A stretch of 64,000 bases of DNA, from NCBI RefSeq assembly GCF_000143765.1, contig NZ_GL379773.1, forward strand, positions 313,426 to 377,425, written 5' to 3'. Both the position numbers and the translations under genes were made by a program. This document shows, piece by piece, positions 53,171 to 61,710 of this stretch. The notes beneath the pieces were generated by a model that searched no databases, was not told the origin of the DNA, and worked only from the letters and a program-made list of their open reading frames with translations. Numbering within the stretch: position 1 is the stretch's first letter; each line of letters opens with the position of its first letter. This DNA is from Sphingobacterium spiritivorum ATCC 33861. GTDB lineage: Bacteria; Bacteroidota; Bacteroidia; Sphingobacteriales; Sphingobacteriaceae.

Positions 53171-54574
53171 ATGGAAGAAGAATTCGAATTTGGTTCTCCT
53201 GAAGAACAGAAGTTTTCGGTTGACCGCTATGAAGAAATGATCAGAAATGAAGATCAGTATTTCTTTGACACGAAGGCTTTTGAGGGAATCATCGACTATT
53301 ATATGGATAAGAATGATCCTATAAAAGCCCTACAGGTTGTCGACTATGCAATCAACCAGCACCCCTTTGAAACCAATTTCTTTTTGAAACAAGCGCAGCT
53401 CTTTGCTGCGACAAATCAGTTTCACAATGCACTGGCATCACTGGATAAAGCTGAACTTCTGGAACCTTCAGAAGGGGATATTTACCTTATAAAAGGAAGT
53501 ATACTCGGGTCGCTGAATAACTTTGAGGAAGCGCATCAAAACTTACAGAAAGCACTCGAACTGACAGATAGTAAAGATGAGGTATTTTATCAGATAAGCG
53601 GGTTATATCAGGCGCAGGGAGATTATGAGAAGGCAGTATATTACCTGCGGAAATCTTTGGAACTGAATATGGAAAATCAGGATGCTCTATATGAACTGGC
53701 ATTCTGTTATGATGTACTGGATAAACAGGAAGAAAGCGTCGCTTTTTATCTGCAGTATATTGACAATGACCCCTATTCATATGCCGCATGGTACAATCTG
53801 GGTAATGCTTATCATAAACTAAGTCAGTACAGAGAAGCTATAGATGCATACGATTATGCCATTTTAATAAAAGAGAATTTCTCTTCAGCCTACTTCAACA
53901 AAGGCAATGCATTGGTTAATCTGGATTGCTTCAAGGAAGCCATCGAGGTATATAAACATACTTTCGAGTATGAACCGCCGAGTGCTGAAACATACTGTGC
54001 TATTGGAGAGTGTTATGAAAAATTAGAACAGATGGACGAAGCCCGCCAATATTACAAAAAAGCAGTAAAGCTGGATAGTAATATGGGTGATGCCTGGTTT
54101 GGTATAGGAGTGACTTTAGATTTTGAAGAACGTTATTTCGAATCGCTTCATTTTTACAAAAAAGCACTTGACATAGACGACCAGAATCCGGATTACTGGT
54201 TTGCCATTGCAGATGCGCGTTATAAGTTAAAACAGTTGGATGAAGCTGAAAAGGCATATGCAAAGGTAGTCGAGCTCAACCCCACAGATGTTGAAGCATG
54301 GCTAGACTTTTCGTCTATCTACTTTGAGCAAAGCAAATTTGTAGAAGCCATAGATACTATAGCAGATGCGATCAACAACAATCCGGAAGCAGCAGAACTG
54401 TACTACCGAATGGTTGCTTATTTATTTGCAAACGGTCAGTATAATGAAGCGTTAAACTTTCTGGAATTAGGACTCGCTACAGATCCGCAGAAACACTATA
54501 TTATTTTTGAATACCTGCCTCAATTGCAGGGAAACAAAATTATTGTTGATATCATAAAAAAATACGCTTTATAA
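53171..54574 (+). CDS. Cytoplasmic TPR-repeat protein
   Basis: This 467-residue protein consists of about twelve tetratricopeptide repeats from residue 35 to 450, with textbook units such as AWYNLGNAYHKLSQYREAIDAY and DAWFGIGVTLDFEERYFESLHFY. There is no signal peptide; the first 20 residues are very acidic. It should be a protein-binding scaffold in the cytosol. It heads the operon with aroE (gap 5 nt), gldD, an MBL hydrolase and a permease. The start is backed by an AAAGGA motif. Partner unknown. Confidence 0.92.
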   Translation: MEEEFEFGSPEEQKFSVDRYEEMIRNEDQYFFDTKAFEGIIDYYMDKNDPIKALQVVDYAINQHPFETNFFLKQAQLFAATNQFHNALASLDKAELLEPSEGDIYLIKGSILGSLNNFEEAHQNLQKALELTDSKDEVFYQISGLYQAQGDYEKAVYYLRKSLELNMENQDALYELAFCYDVLDKQEESVAFYLQYIDNDPYSYAAWYNLGNAYHKLSQYREAIDAYDYAILIKENFSSAYFNKGNALVNLDCFKEAIEVYKHTFEYEPPSAETYCAIGECYEKLEQMDEARQYYKKAVKLDSNMGDAWFGIGVTLDFEERYFESLHFYKKALDIDDQNPDYWFAIADARYKLKQLDEAEKAYAKVVELNPTDVEAWLDFSSIYFEQSKFVEAIDTIADAINNNPEAAELYYRMVAYLFANGQYNEALNFLELGLATDPQKHYIIFEYLPQLQGNKIIVDIIKKYAL

Positions 54575-54579
54575 CGAAC

Positions 54580-55326
54580 ATGAAAAAATTAGGGCTCATT
54601 GGATTTCCGCTAGGTCATTCCTTTTCCAAAAAGTACTATTTAGAAAAATTTGAAAAAGAACATATCCGGGGCATTGATTATAACTTATATCCGTTAGAAG
54701 ACATCCATCAGTTTCCTGATCTCTATCAGGAAACTGATGGTCTTTATGGCGTAAATGTCACCATACCTCATAAACAAACAATTATTCCTTTTCTGAATGA
54801 ATTATCTCCGGAAGCACAGCAAATGAATGCTGTAAATTGTATCCAGATCAAGAAAAATGGAGAAGGATATCATCTAAAGGGATTTAATACAGATGCATTC
54901 GGTTTTGAAGAATCACTGAAGCCCCTACTCAAACCTCATCATAGCAAAGCACTTATTCTGGGCAACGGTGGCGCTGCACAGGCAGTTGTTTTCTCTCTGG
55001 AGAAATTAGACATCCCTTATCAGTTTGTAAGCCGGACAAAAACAGACACCAATCTTACTTACACGGAACTCAATGATACAATAATAAAAGAGCATACTCT
55101 TATTATCAACTGTTCACCCTTGGGAACTTATCCAAATGTAGATACTTGCCCGGATATCCCTTATGAGAGTATTTCAAAAGAGCACTTACTCTATGATCTG
55201 GTATACAATCCTGAAGTCACTTTATTTCTCAAAAAAGGACAGGAACAAGGTGCCGAAATCAAAAACGGCTATGAAATGCTTTTACTTCAGGCGGAGAGAA
55301 ACTGGGTTATCTGGAACGAAGTGTAA
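54580..55326 (+). CDS. aroE: Shikimate dehydrogenase
   Basis: This 248-residue enzyme reduces 3-dehydroshikimate with NADPH in aromatic amino acid synthesis. It has the substrate motif GHSFSKKY near 12-19, the catalytic Lys65 in NVTIPHKQ, Asp105 in GFNTDAFG, and the nucleotide motif LGNGGAAQA near 127-135. It is a little shorter than the E. coli protein, as usual in Bacteroidota. Its stop codon overlaps the gldD start by one base (TAATG). Confidence 0.96.
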   Translation: MKKLGLIGFPLGHSFSKKYYLEKFEKEHIRGIDYNLYPLEDIHQFPDLYQETDGLYGVNVTIPHKQTIIPFLNELSPEAQQMNAVNCIQIKKNGEGYHLKGFNTDAFGFEESLKPLLKPHHSKALILGNGGAAQAVVFSLEKLDIPYQFVSRTKTDTNLTYTELNDTIIKEHTLIINCSPLGTYPNVDTCPDIPYESISKEHLLYDLVYNPEVTLFLKKGQEQGAEIKNGYEMLLLQAERNWVIWNEV

Positions 55327-55910
55327 TGAGGTATTTTGTTTTATATTTGTTATCTGCCTTTTTATTCAGCGCTATATTTACAGCCTGCCATGAAGACTAT
55401 TCCCCGAAGCCAAGAGGTTATTTCAGAATTGAATTTCCGGATAAAAAGTATAAGATGACGCAGACAGGTTGTCCTTTCGATTTCGAAATACCTGCCTATG
55501 CTACATTGGATAAGGATCGGGAAAAAGATGCCAAACCCTGTTGGCTGAATCTCGATTTCCCTCAATTCAATGCGCGTCTTCACCTCAGCTATTTTGATAT
55601 TAATAAGAATGTCTCTTTTCAGCAGTTAAGCGAAGATGCACGAACATTTGCTTTCAATCATACCGTGAAAGCTACAGCAATAGAACAAAAAAGGATCAAT
55701 AAGGAGGATCGCCGTATATTTGGTGTACAATACCTTATCCGGGGAAATACAGCATCCAATGATCAGTTTTTTGTATCCGACAGCATCCATCATTATTTAA
55801 GAGGAGCGTTATATTTCAATGAAAAACCGCACCTCGATTCCATACAACCGGTTTTAGATTTTATTAATGCGGATATTGAACGTATCATCCAAACAATACA
55901 TTGGAAATAA
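55326..55910 (+). CDS. gldD: GldD-like gliding motility-associated lipoprotein
   Basis: This 194-residue lipoprotein has a signal ending FTAC (Cys21) followed by the conserved YSPKPRGYFRIEFPDKKY motif (about 25-42) and PCWLNLDFPQFNARLHLSYF (about 76-95), diagnostic of GldD. GldD is needed for gliding in Flavobacterium, but it also occurs in non-gliding Bacteroidota, and no other gld or spr gene is in this window. It is tightly coupled to aroE. Confidence 0.93.
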   Translation: MRYFVLYLLSAFLFSAIFTACHEDYSPKPRGYFRIEFPDKKYKMTQTGCPFDFEIPAYATLDKDREKDAKPCWLNLDFPQFNARLHLSYFDINKNVSFQQLSEDARTFAFNHTVKATAIEQKRINKEDRRIFGVQYLIRGNTASNDQFFVSDSIHHYLRGALYFNEKPHLDSIQPVLDFINADIERIIQTIHWK

Positions 55911-55928
55911 ATCGTATTTTTGAAGACT

Positions 55929-56570
55929 ATGGTACATTTAAAGCAATTTGTCTGCAATCCCTATCAGGAAAACACGTACGTACTTTATGATGATAAAGGC
56001 TTCTGTGCGATCATTGATCCCGGAATGTATGGGAAAGCAGAAGAAGATCTTTTCTTATCATTTATTGAAGAACATAAACTAAATCCTGTTGTACTGCTGA
56101 ATACCCACTGTCATATTGATCATGTATTAGGCAATAAATTTATACATGAGCACTTTGGTCTTTTACCTCAGTTTCATGAAGGAGAACTTCCATTACTGAT
56201 AGAAGTACAGAATTATGCCCCGCAAATGGGCATACGTTATGATATTTCTCCTATTGGAGAATATTTTTTACCTGAAGAAGGTACTGTCAGCTTTGGAGAC
56301 AATGTTTTGAAACTGATATTCGTTCCCGGCCATTCACCTGCACACTTATGCTTCTATCATGAATCCCAAAAATTCGTAATAGGGGGAGATGCGCTTTTTA
56401 GAGGTAGTATCGGAAGAACAGATTTACCTGGAGGAAATCATAACCAATTACTAAAAAGTATTCAGGAAAAGCTCTACACCCTACCGGAAGATGTCATCGT
56501 ATATCCAGGGCATGGACCTTCAACTACTATTGGAGATGAGAAAAGAACCAATCCTTTTATAAGAGCATAA
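55929..56570 (+). CDS. MBL-fold metallohydrolase (glyoxalase II-like)
   Basis: From the ATG at 55929 the protein has 213 residues; an in-frame TTG three codons upstream is less likely. The metal motif THCHIDH (His60, His62, Asp64, His65) is followed by a GHSPAHL motif near 137-143, the GGDALFRGSIGR Asp near 155-166 and the YPGHGPST His near the C-terminus. It should bind two metal ions. Substrate not predictable; hydroxyacylglutathione-like thioesters are common in the family. A -7-like TATTTTTG at 55915-55922 lies directly before the start. Confidence 0.93.
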   Translation: MVHLKQFVCNPYQENTYVLYDDKGFCAIIDPGMYGKAEEDLFLSFIEEHKLNPVVLLNTHCHIDHVLGNKFIHEHFGLLPQFHEGELPLLIEVQNYAPQMGIRYDISPIGEYFLPEEGTVSFGDNVLKLIFVPGHSPAHLCFYHESQKFVIGGDALFRGSIGRTDLPGGNHNQLLKSIQEKLYTLPEDVIVYPGHGPSTTIGDEKRTNPFIRA

Positions 56571-56585
56571 AAGAAAGTCCATACT

Positions 56586-57821
56586 ATGAATCTGTCCTAC
56601 TTTTTTGCCAAACGATACCTGTTCTCTAAAAAATCGGTTAATGCTATTAACATTATTTCGATGATTAGTGTTATAGGTGTGTTGGTTAGTAGTGCAGCAC
56701 TGGTTATCGTATTATCTTTTTATAATGGAATGGAAAAGCTTATTCTTTCGATGTTCAGTACATTTTCCCCGGAACTTCGTATTGAACCTGCAGAAGGCAA
56801 GCTTTTCTCTACGAAAAACCAGCTCTTTGAAGAGCTTCGTAAAAGCAAAGATATCAAAAGTTACAGTGAAGTTCTTGAAGAGAAAGCCCTTTTACAGTTT
56901 GGCAATCATCAGTTTATTGGCAAACTGAAAGGTATAGAACCAAATAGTCTCCATCAACACGCTTCTGACAGCATGCTTTATGCAGGAGAATTTGAAATTT
57001 TCAAAGAGGATGTCAGCTACGCCATTATCGGTGCAAATGTGCAGGCAAATTTACAAATACCTATAGTTGGTCTGAGAAATACAATGCTGATCAATTCTCC
57101 CAGGAAAGGATCTACCAACGCTGTTAATCCTGCAGATGATATTATACAAAGGGGAATCAGTCCGAGAGGAGTACTCAAATATCAGCAAGGATTTGACGAT
57201 CTGGTGATCACTCCTATTGACTTTGCCAGAGATGCACTCGGCGAGTATGATAAGGTATCTGCGATAGAAATGTACACCAGACAACCCGAAAAACTTGCAG
57301 AAATCGAAAAACAGATTCAGGACAAGCTCGGTAAAGGTTTTAAAGTCTTAAATCGTGAAGAACAAAACCCAACACTTTATAAAACCGTCAGCACGGAAAA
57401 ATGGGCAGTATTCTTTATTCTTACTTTTATCGGTATCATTGCCATATTCAATATTATCGGATCTATGACCATGCTGGTCATTGACAAACGTCAGGATATG
57501 ATTATTCTGAAAAGTCTGGGAGCTGAAAACACCCTGATACAACGTATCTTTTATAATGAAGGAATGTTGATTGCGCTTATCGGAAGTGTCAGCGGTATTA
57601 TTATAGGATATGTCTTTTGCTTTTTGCAGGATACTTTTGGATTCATCCGTACCGGTGAAGGCAATAATAGTATAATTGATGCTTACCCGGTAGATATAAG
57701 GCTCAGTGACTTCCTGTTGGTCTTTTTAACTGTATTATTAGCTTCTGTACTTATATCGTACTTATCATCACTTTTAAGTGTGAAAGCAATAGGAGATCTC
57801 AAAGCAGAAAGCAGTGAGTAG
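56586..57821 (+). CDS. FtsX/LolC-E-like ABC transporter permease
   Basis: This 411-residue permease has four membrane helices (about 20-45, 270-295, 320-345 and 375-400) and a large periplasmic domain between helices 1 and 2, as in the LolC/LolE and FtsX families. FAKRYLFSKKSVNAINIIS at the N-terminus is typical of lipoprotein-releasing permeases. The ATPase (LolD) is not encoded nearby. It probably helps move lipoproteins to the outer membrane. It lies 15 nt after the MBL hydrolase gene, last in the operon. Confidence 0.9.
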   Translation: MNLSYFFAKRYLFSKKSVNAINIISMISVIGVLVSSAALVIVLSFYNGMEKLILSMFSTFSPELRIEPAEGKLFSTKNQLFEELRKSKDIKSYSEVLEEKALLQFGNHQFIGKLKGIEPNSLHQHASDSMLYAGEFEIFKEDVSYAIIGANVQANLQIPIVGLRNTMLINSPRKGSTNAVNPADDIIQRGISPRGVLKYQQGFDDLVITPIDFARDALGEYDKVSAIEMYTRQPEKLAEIEKQIQDKLGKGFKVLNREEQNPTLYKTVSTEKWAVFFILTFIGIIAIFNIIGSMTMLVIDKRQDMIILKSLGAENTLIQRIFYNEGMLIALIGSVSGIIIGYVFCFLQDTFGFIRTGEGNNSIIDAYPVDIRLSDFLLVFLTVLLASVLISYLSSLLSVKAIGDLKAESSE

Positions 57822-57969
57822 AACATCAGAATTAAGAGGTAATAAGGTCTTTTGCGGAATCAAAGGTATATTTCTGTTTACCACCAGAAATACGACACTA
57901 AGCTAAAGGAAACAGAGTTAAATAATTCTATAGAACCTCTCTGTAGATACGATGTCGAAATATAACCAA

Positions 57970-58620
57970 TTAATACTTTAACTTCTTCCGGCTATCGTCA
58001 CCCTTGAAAATATCATTGATCAAACTTCCCCATGCAAAAGGGTTAAGTAAAGGGTTGGCATATTTTTGATTAATAGCTTTATTTGTCAATCCAATATGTC
58101 TTTGTGTAGAATTAAAATTCTGAATCTCTTCTGCACTTCTTGGCGTTATCCTGGCTAAAGCAGCCAGTGCTTCTGGTGAAACACTTCTGCGTGCAGTGGT
58201 TATGGCGTCATCTCCAACACGCAGTGCCATAAAGGCCATATTAAATTCTTCTATACTAGCCCAGGGAAATGGTGTAACCATAGGAAGTTCTTTGACAAGA
58301 CTCTTCATTTGGATGGCCGCTGTATATTTATCTTCTGAAGTATTCGGAACCACAAATTCTGTAGGGTCATATCCGATTGAAGAAAAACGTACTGTATCAC
58401 CTACATGTGCTACAAAGGAGAAAAAACCTTCATGGTTGGCAACAAAAACCTGATCCTGACGATCACCATTCCGGATTGTAACAAATGGTACTGGAAGTTC
58501 AGAACCTATTGCATGAATAATCCCGCTAAACTGAACAATCTTTTTTTCCTGAGCAAAGGAAAAAAAGGAAGAACAGATAAGCAAGATCGTGAAAACAATA
58601 TGTTTAGGATTTTTTACCAT
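57970..58620 (-). CDS. Exported carboxypeptidase-like regulatory-domain protein
   Basis: Starting at MVKNPKHIVFTILLIC (58620) gives 216 residues with a good signal peptide ending FAQ; an ATG six codons upstream lies inside the likely -7 element. The region near residues 24-110 is a CarboxypepD_reg-like domain (FSGIIHAIGSELPVPFVTI, GFFSFVAHVGDTVRFSSIGY). The C-terminal half is helical with an NPFAWGSLINDIFKGDD segment near 193-209. It lacks a receptor barrel. Function unknown; it may be an envelope protein. Confidence 0.82.
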   Translation of the reverse strand: MVKNPKHIVFTILLICSSFFSFAQEKKIVQFSGIIHAIGSELPVPFVTIRNGDRQDQVFVANHEGFFSFVAHVGDTVRFSSIGYDPTEFVVPNTSEDKYTAAIQMKSLVKELPMVTPFPWASIEEFNMAFMALRVGDDAITTARRSVSPEALAALARITPRSAEEIQNFNSTQRHIGLTNKAINQKYANPLLNPFAWGSLINDIFKGDDSRKKLKY

Positions 58621-58625
58621 ACTCA

Positions 58626-58633
58626 CAAAACTA
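58626..58633 (-). promoter_or_regulatory. -7 element of the regulatory-domain protein gene
   Basis: CAAAACTA on the plus strand is TAGTTTTG on the minus strand. It ends 5 nt before the ATG at 58620, which implies an mRNA with almost no leader. No -33 element is clear. Confidence 0.4.
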
Positions 58634-58691
58634 CACATTTGTGCGCTACACGGCTGTTAAAATGTGTTAATAGTTAAAAGTCAGTAATTTG

Positions 58692-58973
58692 CTACACAAC
58701 CTTTGGAGAAGGAGTAGTTGCATTCGGATCATCCGCACTTGTAATATTCAGAGCTTCAACCGAAGTGATCTCAGGAACTGCCTTTTTGATCGCCTGCTCT
58801 AATCCTGCTTTAAATGTCATGATACTCATCGAACAAGATGCACAGGCACCTGTCAATTTAAGTTTCACCACATTCTCGGGTGTGATTTCCTCTAAACTTA
58901 CATTACCTCCATCTGTCTCTAAATAAGGTCTAATTGTATCTAAGGCCTGTTCAACTCTCTCGTGTAACGTCAT
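58692..58973 (-). CDS. NifU C-terminal-domain Fe-S protein
   Basis: This 93-residue protein is a stand-alone NifU C-terminal (Nfu) domain. The CASC motif near residues 40-43 holds a bridging Fe-S cluster between two subunits, and ETDGGNVSLEEI near 18-29 is conserved. It delivers Fe-S clusters to apoproteins such as the complex I subunits encoded at the start of the window. The last ten residues are a variable tail. No suf or isc gene is adjacent. Confidence 0.95.
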   Translation of the reverse strand: MTLHERVEQALDTIRPYLETDGGNVSLEEITPENVVKLKLTGACASCSMSIMTFKAGLEQAIKKAVPEITSVEALNITSADDPNATTPSPKVV

Positions 58974-59182
58974 TTTTAATTAGTTAAATCTTTATGATTT
59001 GTAAATATAGTGAATTATTCAGAATTCTATCGTACCTTGTCAAGGTTACCTTAATTTTTCAACAACAGTATGACAAAATATACTTATTCTGTGTCGTCAG
59101 TAACTCTCGTTAAAGTTTGTTAAATTCAAAGATAGAATTGTTCAAAACTTATCTTTCCCTTATATTGCACATCAAAATTTAA

Positions 59183-59213
59183 TTGACTATTATATCAAAT
59201 TCCCTTATCTTTG
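59183..59213 (+). promoter_or_regulatory. Promoter of the bamD-rpoZ-coaBC operon
   Basis: TTG (59183-59185), an exact 20-nt spacer and TATCTTTG (59206-59213) form the best Bacteroidota -33/-7 promoter in the window. The bamD start codon begins 5 nt after the -7 element, so the mRNA is probably leaderless. Confidence 0.62.
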
Positions 59214-59217
59214 TAAA

Positions 59218-60132
59218 ATGTTTTTAAATAGGCGTTTAGTGGCAGTTGTTGCCGGATTATTGCTCATTGTATTTATTAGTGGCTGTAAGAGCAAGTTTGA
59301 GAAGTTGCGGGCCAGCAATAATTTGGCTTTAAAATACCAGGAAGCTGTCAAGTTTTACGAAAAAAAGAAATATACGAAAGCCTTAGCCCTATTTGACGAC
59401 TTAATGCAACGTTACAGAGGACAGGCCGAAGCGGAAGATTTATATTACTATACAGCATATACAAACTACCGTCTAAAAGACTATACTTCTGCCCGTTATC
59501 ATTTCAAACAGTTTGCACAGACTTTTCCAAACAGTGCAAAAGCTGAAGAATGTAGGTTTATGACGGCTTATTGTTTTTACCTGGATTCTCCGCGGTCTTC
59601 ACTGGATCAGGAAAATACACGTAAAGCTATTGATGAGCTACAATTGTTTGTCAATCTTTATCCGGAATCTGAGAAAGCAAAAGAAGCCGCAGATCTGATT
59701 CAGCAATTAAGAGACAAACTGGAGAAAAAAGCATTTTCAAATGCTAAGCTATATTACGATATGGGGCTTAATGATGATTACAAAGCCGCTGTTATCGCAT
59801 TGGAGAATGTACTTAAAGAATATCCGGATACAAAGTATGCTGAAGAGATCAATTATCTGATTATCAAAGCGCAATTCAGATATGCCGAAAAAAGTACGCC
59901 TCGCAGACAGGAAGAGCGTTACAGCAAGGTAATTGATTATTATCAGGATTTTGTGGATGATTATCCGGAAAGCAAACACCGTAAAGAAGTAGATGATATC
60001 AGAAAGGATTCAGAAACCAATATGGCCGTAGCTATCAAAAGATGGAACGAGATCAAAAAATCTATTGAAGAACAAGAAAGAGAGTTGGGTGTTAACCAAC
60101 AACGTGAAAGTACTGAAGAAGTAAAGAAATAA
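59218..60132 (+). CDS. bamD: Outer membrane protein assembly factor BamD
   Basis: This 304-residue lipoprotein has a signal ending ISGC (Cys23) and five TPR-like helix pairs (about 35-290), with LYYYTAYTNYRLKDYTSARYHF near 80-100 and a later YAEEINYLIIKAQFRYAE. BamD works with BamA to insert beta-barrel proteins. It is followed by rpoZ (27-nt gap) and coaBC, a common order in Bacteroidota. The tail is acidic and variable. Confidence 0.94.
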   Translation: MFLNRRLVAVVAGLLLIVFISGCKSKFEKLRASNNLALKYQEAVKFYEKKKYTKALALFDDLMQRYRGQAEAEDLYYYTAYTNYRLKDYTSARYHFKQFAQTFPNSAKAEECRFMTAYCFYLDSPRSSLDQENTRKAIDELQLFVNLYPESEKAKEAADLIQQLRDKLEKKAFSNAKLYYDMGLNDDYKAAVIALENVLKEYPDTKYAEEINYLIIKAQFRYAEKSTPRRQEERYSKVIDYYQDFVDDYPESKHRKEVDDIRKDSETNMAVAIKRWNEIKKSIEEQERELGVNQQRESTEEVKK

Positions 60133-60159
60133 ATAAGAAATAAGTAATACCCATTTGAT

Positions 60160-60489
60160 ATGAGTCAAACAAATAATAACAGTCTTCCAAATTCAACGGT
60201 TACACGTGATTTGAGACAATTGGATAAAGGTACTGATAACCTGTACGAGTCTATCGTTGTCATTTCCAAAAGAGCTAATCAGGTTGCTGTTGACATGAAA
60301 GAAGAGTTGAACGGTAAGCTTGCTGAATTTGCCAGTAACAACGATAATCTGGAAGAAGTATTCGAAAACCGCGAACAGATCGAGATTTCTAAGCACTATG
60401 AGCGTATGCCTAAGCCTACTCTTGTAGCTATCGATGAATTCCTTCACGATAAAGTGTACTTCAGAAACCCTTCTAAAGAACAAGAATAA
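60160..60489 (+). CDS. rpoZ: RNA polymerase omega subunit
   Basis: This 109-residue protein is the Bacteroidota form of omega. It has TVTRDLRQLDKGTDNLYESI near 13-32 and an ISKRANQVAVDMKEEL helix near 36-51 that corresponds to the conserved core RARQI region. It binds the beta' C-terminus and aids RNA polymerase assembly. The position between bamD and coaBC supports the name. The sequence is too far from E. coli RpoZ for motif matching alone. Confidence 0.87.
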   Translation: MSQTNNNSLPNSTVTRDLRQLDKGTDNLYESIVVISKRANQVAVDMKEELNGKLAEFASNNDNLEEVFENREQIEISKHYERMPKPTLVAIDEFLHDKVYFRNPSKEQE

Positions 60490-60499
60490 TCTTATTCTG

Positions 60500-61708
60500 A
60501 TGTCTTTACAAGGCAAAAATATTGTAATTGGTGTATGCGGCAGTATTGCCGCATACAAAATTGCGACTCTCGTAAGACTCCTTGTAAAAGAAAAAGCAGC
60601 CGTACAGATCATTATGACTCCGGATGCGGTCGAATTTATCACCCCGCTCACTCTTTCCACTCTTTCCAACAAACCTGTACTGGTCGATTATTTTGACAAG
60701 AAAACCGGTTCATGGAATAATCATGTTCACCTCGGGCTGGAAGCCGACCTTTTACTGATCGCTCCTGCCACGGCTAATACTTTAGCCAAAATGGCGAACG
60801 GACAATGTGACAACCTCCTTACAGCTGTTTATTTATCCGCCAAATGTCCTGTTTTTGTTGCTCCTGCTATGGATCTGGACATGTGGAAGCACCCGGCGAC
60901 ACAGCGCAACATTACATTGTTAAAGAGTTATAACAATACCATCATACATCCGGGTAACGGAGAACTTGCCAGTGGTCTGACAGGCGAAGGCCGCCTCGCC
61001 GAGCCGGAGGAGATTTTAGCGTACCTAAGCAACTATTTTACACGGAGCCAACCCTTGTCAGGCAGAAAAGCATTAGTTACGGCAGGCCCCACCCATGAAG
61101 CTATTGACCCTGTCCGTTTTATCGGTAATCATTCCAGCGGAAAAATGGGATATGCAATTGCTGAAGAATTGAAAAATCTGGGCGCTCAGGTCACATTAGT
61201 ATCCGGACCTACACACTTAAGTGCACCAGGTGATGTAAACAGGATTTCCGTTATTTCTGCTAGTCAAATGCTGGAGGCTGCAAATACATATTTTGACGCG
61301 GCTGATATTATCGTCATGAGTGCTGCAGTAGCAGATTATACTCCTGAAACAGTGGCAGATCAGAAGATCAAAAAGAAAGAAGATACTTTTGCTATTCCTC
61401 TCAAAAAGACGACCGATATACTGGCAACCTTAGGTAAGAGAAAAACAGACAAACAAGTGCTTATTGGTTTTGCGCTGGAGACAAATAACGAGCTCGAGAA
61501 TGCAAAAGGCAAGCTGCAAAAGAAGAATCTGGATTATATTGTCCTCAACTCTATGCAAGATAAAGGCGCCGGATTTTCTACAGATACGAATAAAGTAACG
61601 ATTATTGCTAAAGACGGAACCTTAAAAGAGTTTTCTTTAAAAACTAAACAGGAGGTCGCCAAAGATATCTGTAATATCATCATTCGGCATCCCTATCCTT
61701 CAAATTGA
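60500..61708 (+). CDS. coaBC: Bifunctional phosphopantothenoylcysteine synthetase/decarboxylase
   Basis: The ATG at 60500 (MSLQGKNIVIG) gives 402 residues and lies 10 nt past rpoZ; the frame stays open 22 codons further up, but that part overlaps rpoZ and is not family-like. The CoaC flavoprotein half (about 1-180) has GVCGSIAAYK, the HLGLEADLLLIAPATANTLAK segment and PAMDLDMW; the CoaB half (about 190-400) has AGPTHEAIDPVRFIGNHSSG. It makes 4'-phosphopantetheine from 4'-phosphopantothenate and cysteine in CoA synthesis. It converges on the next gene with 2 nt between stops. Confidence 0.97.
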   Translation: MSLQGKNIVIGVCGSIAAYKIATLVRLLVKEKAAVQIIMTPDAVEFITPLTLSTLSNKPVLVDYFDKKTGSWNNHVHLGLEADLLLIAPATANTLAKMANGQCDNLLTAVYLSAKCPVFVAPAMDLDMWKHPATQRNITLLKSYNNTIIHPGNGELASGLTGEGRLAEPEEILAYLSNYFTRSQPLSGRKALVTAGPTHEAIDPVRFIGNHSSGKMGYAIAEELKNLGAQVTLVSGPTHLSAPGDVNRISVISASQMLEAANTYFDAADIIVMSAAVADYTPETVADQKIKKKEDTFAIPLKKTTDILATLGKRKTDKQVLIGFALETNNELENAKGKLQKKNLDYIVLNSMQDKGAGFSTDTNKVTIIAKDGTLKEFSLKTKQEVAKDICNIIIRHPYPSN

Positions 61709-61710
61709 GC

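Noticed and set aside
57869..57892. Terminator between the permease gene and the regulatory-domain gene
   Set aside because: The 8-bp stem has no U-tract on either strand and is AT-rich; it may be chance.
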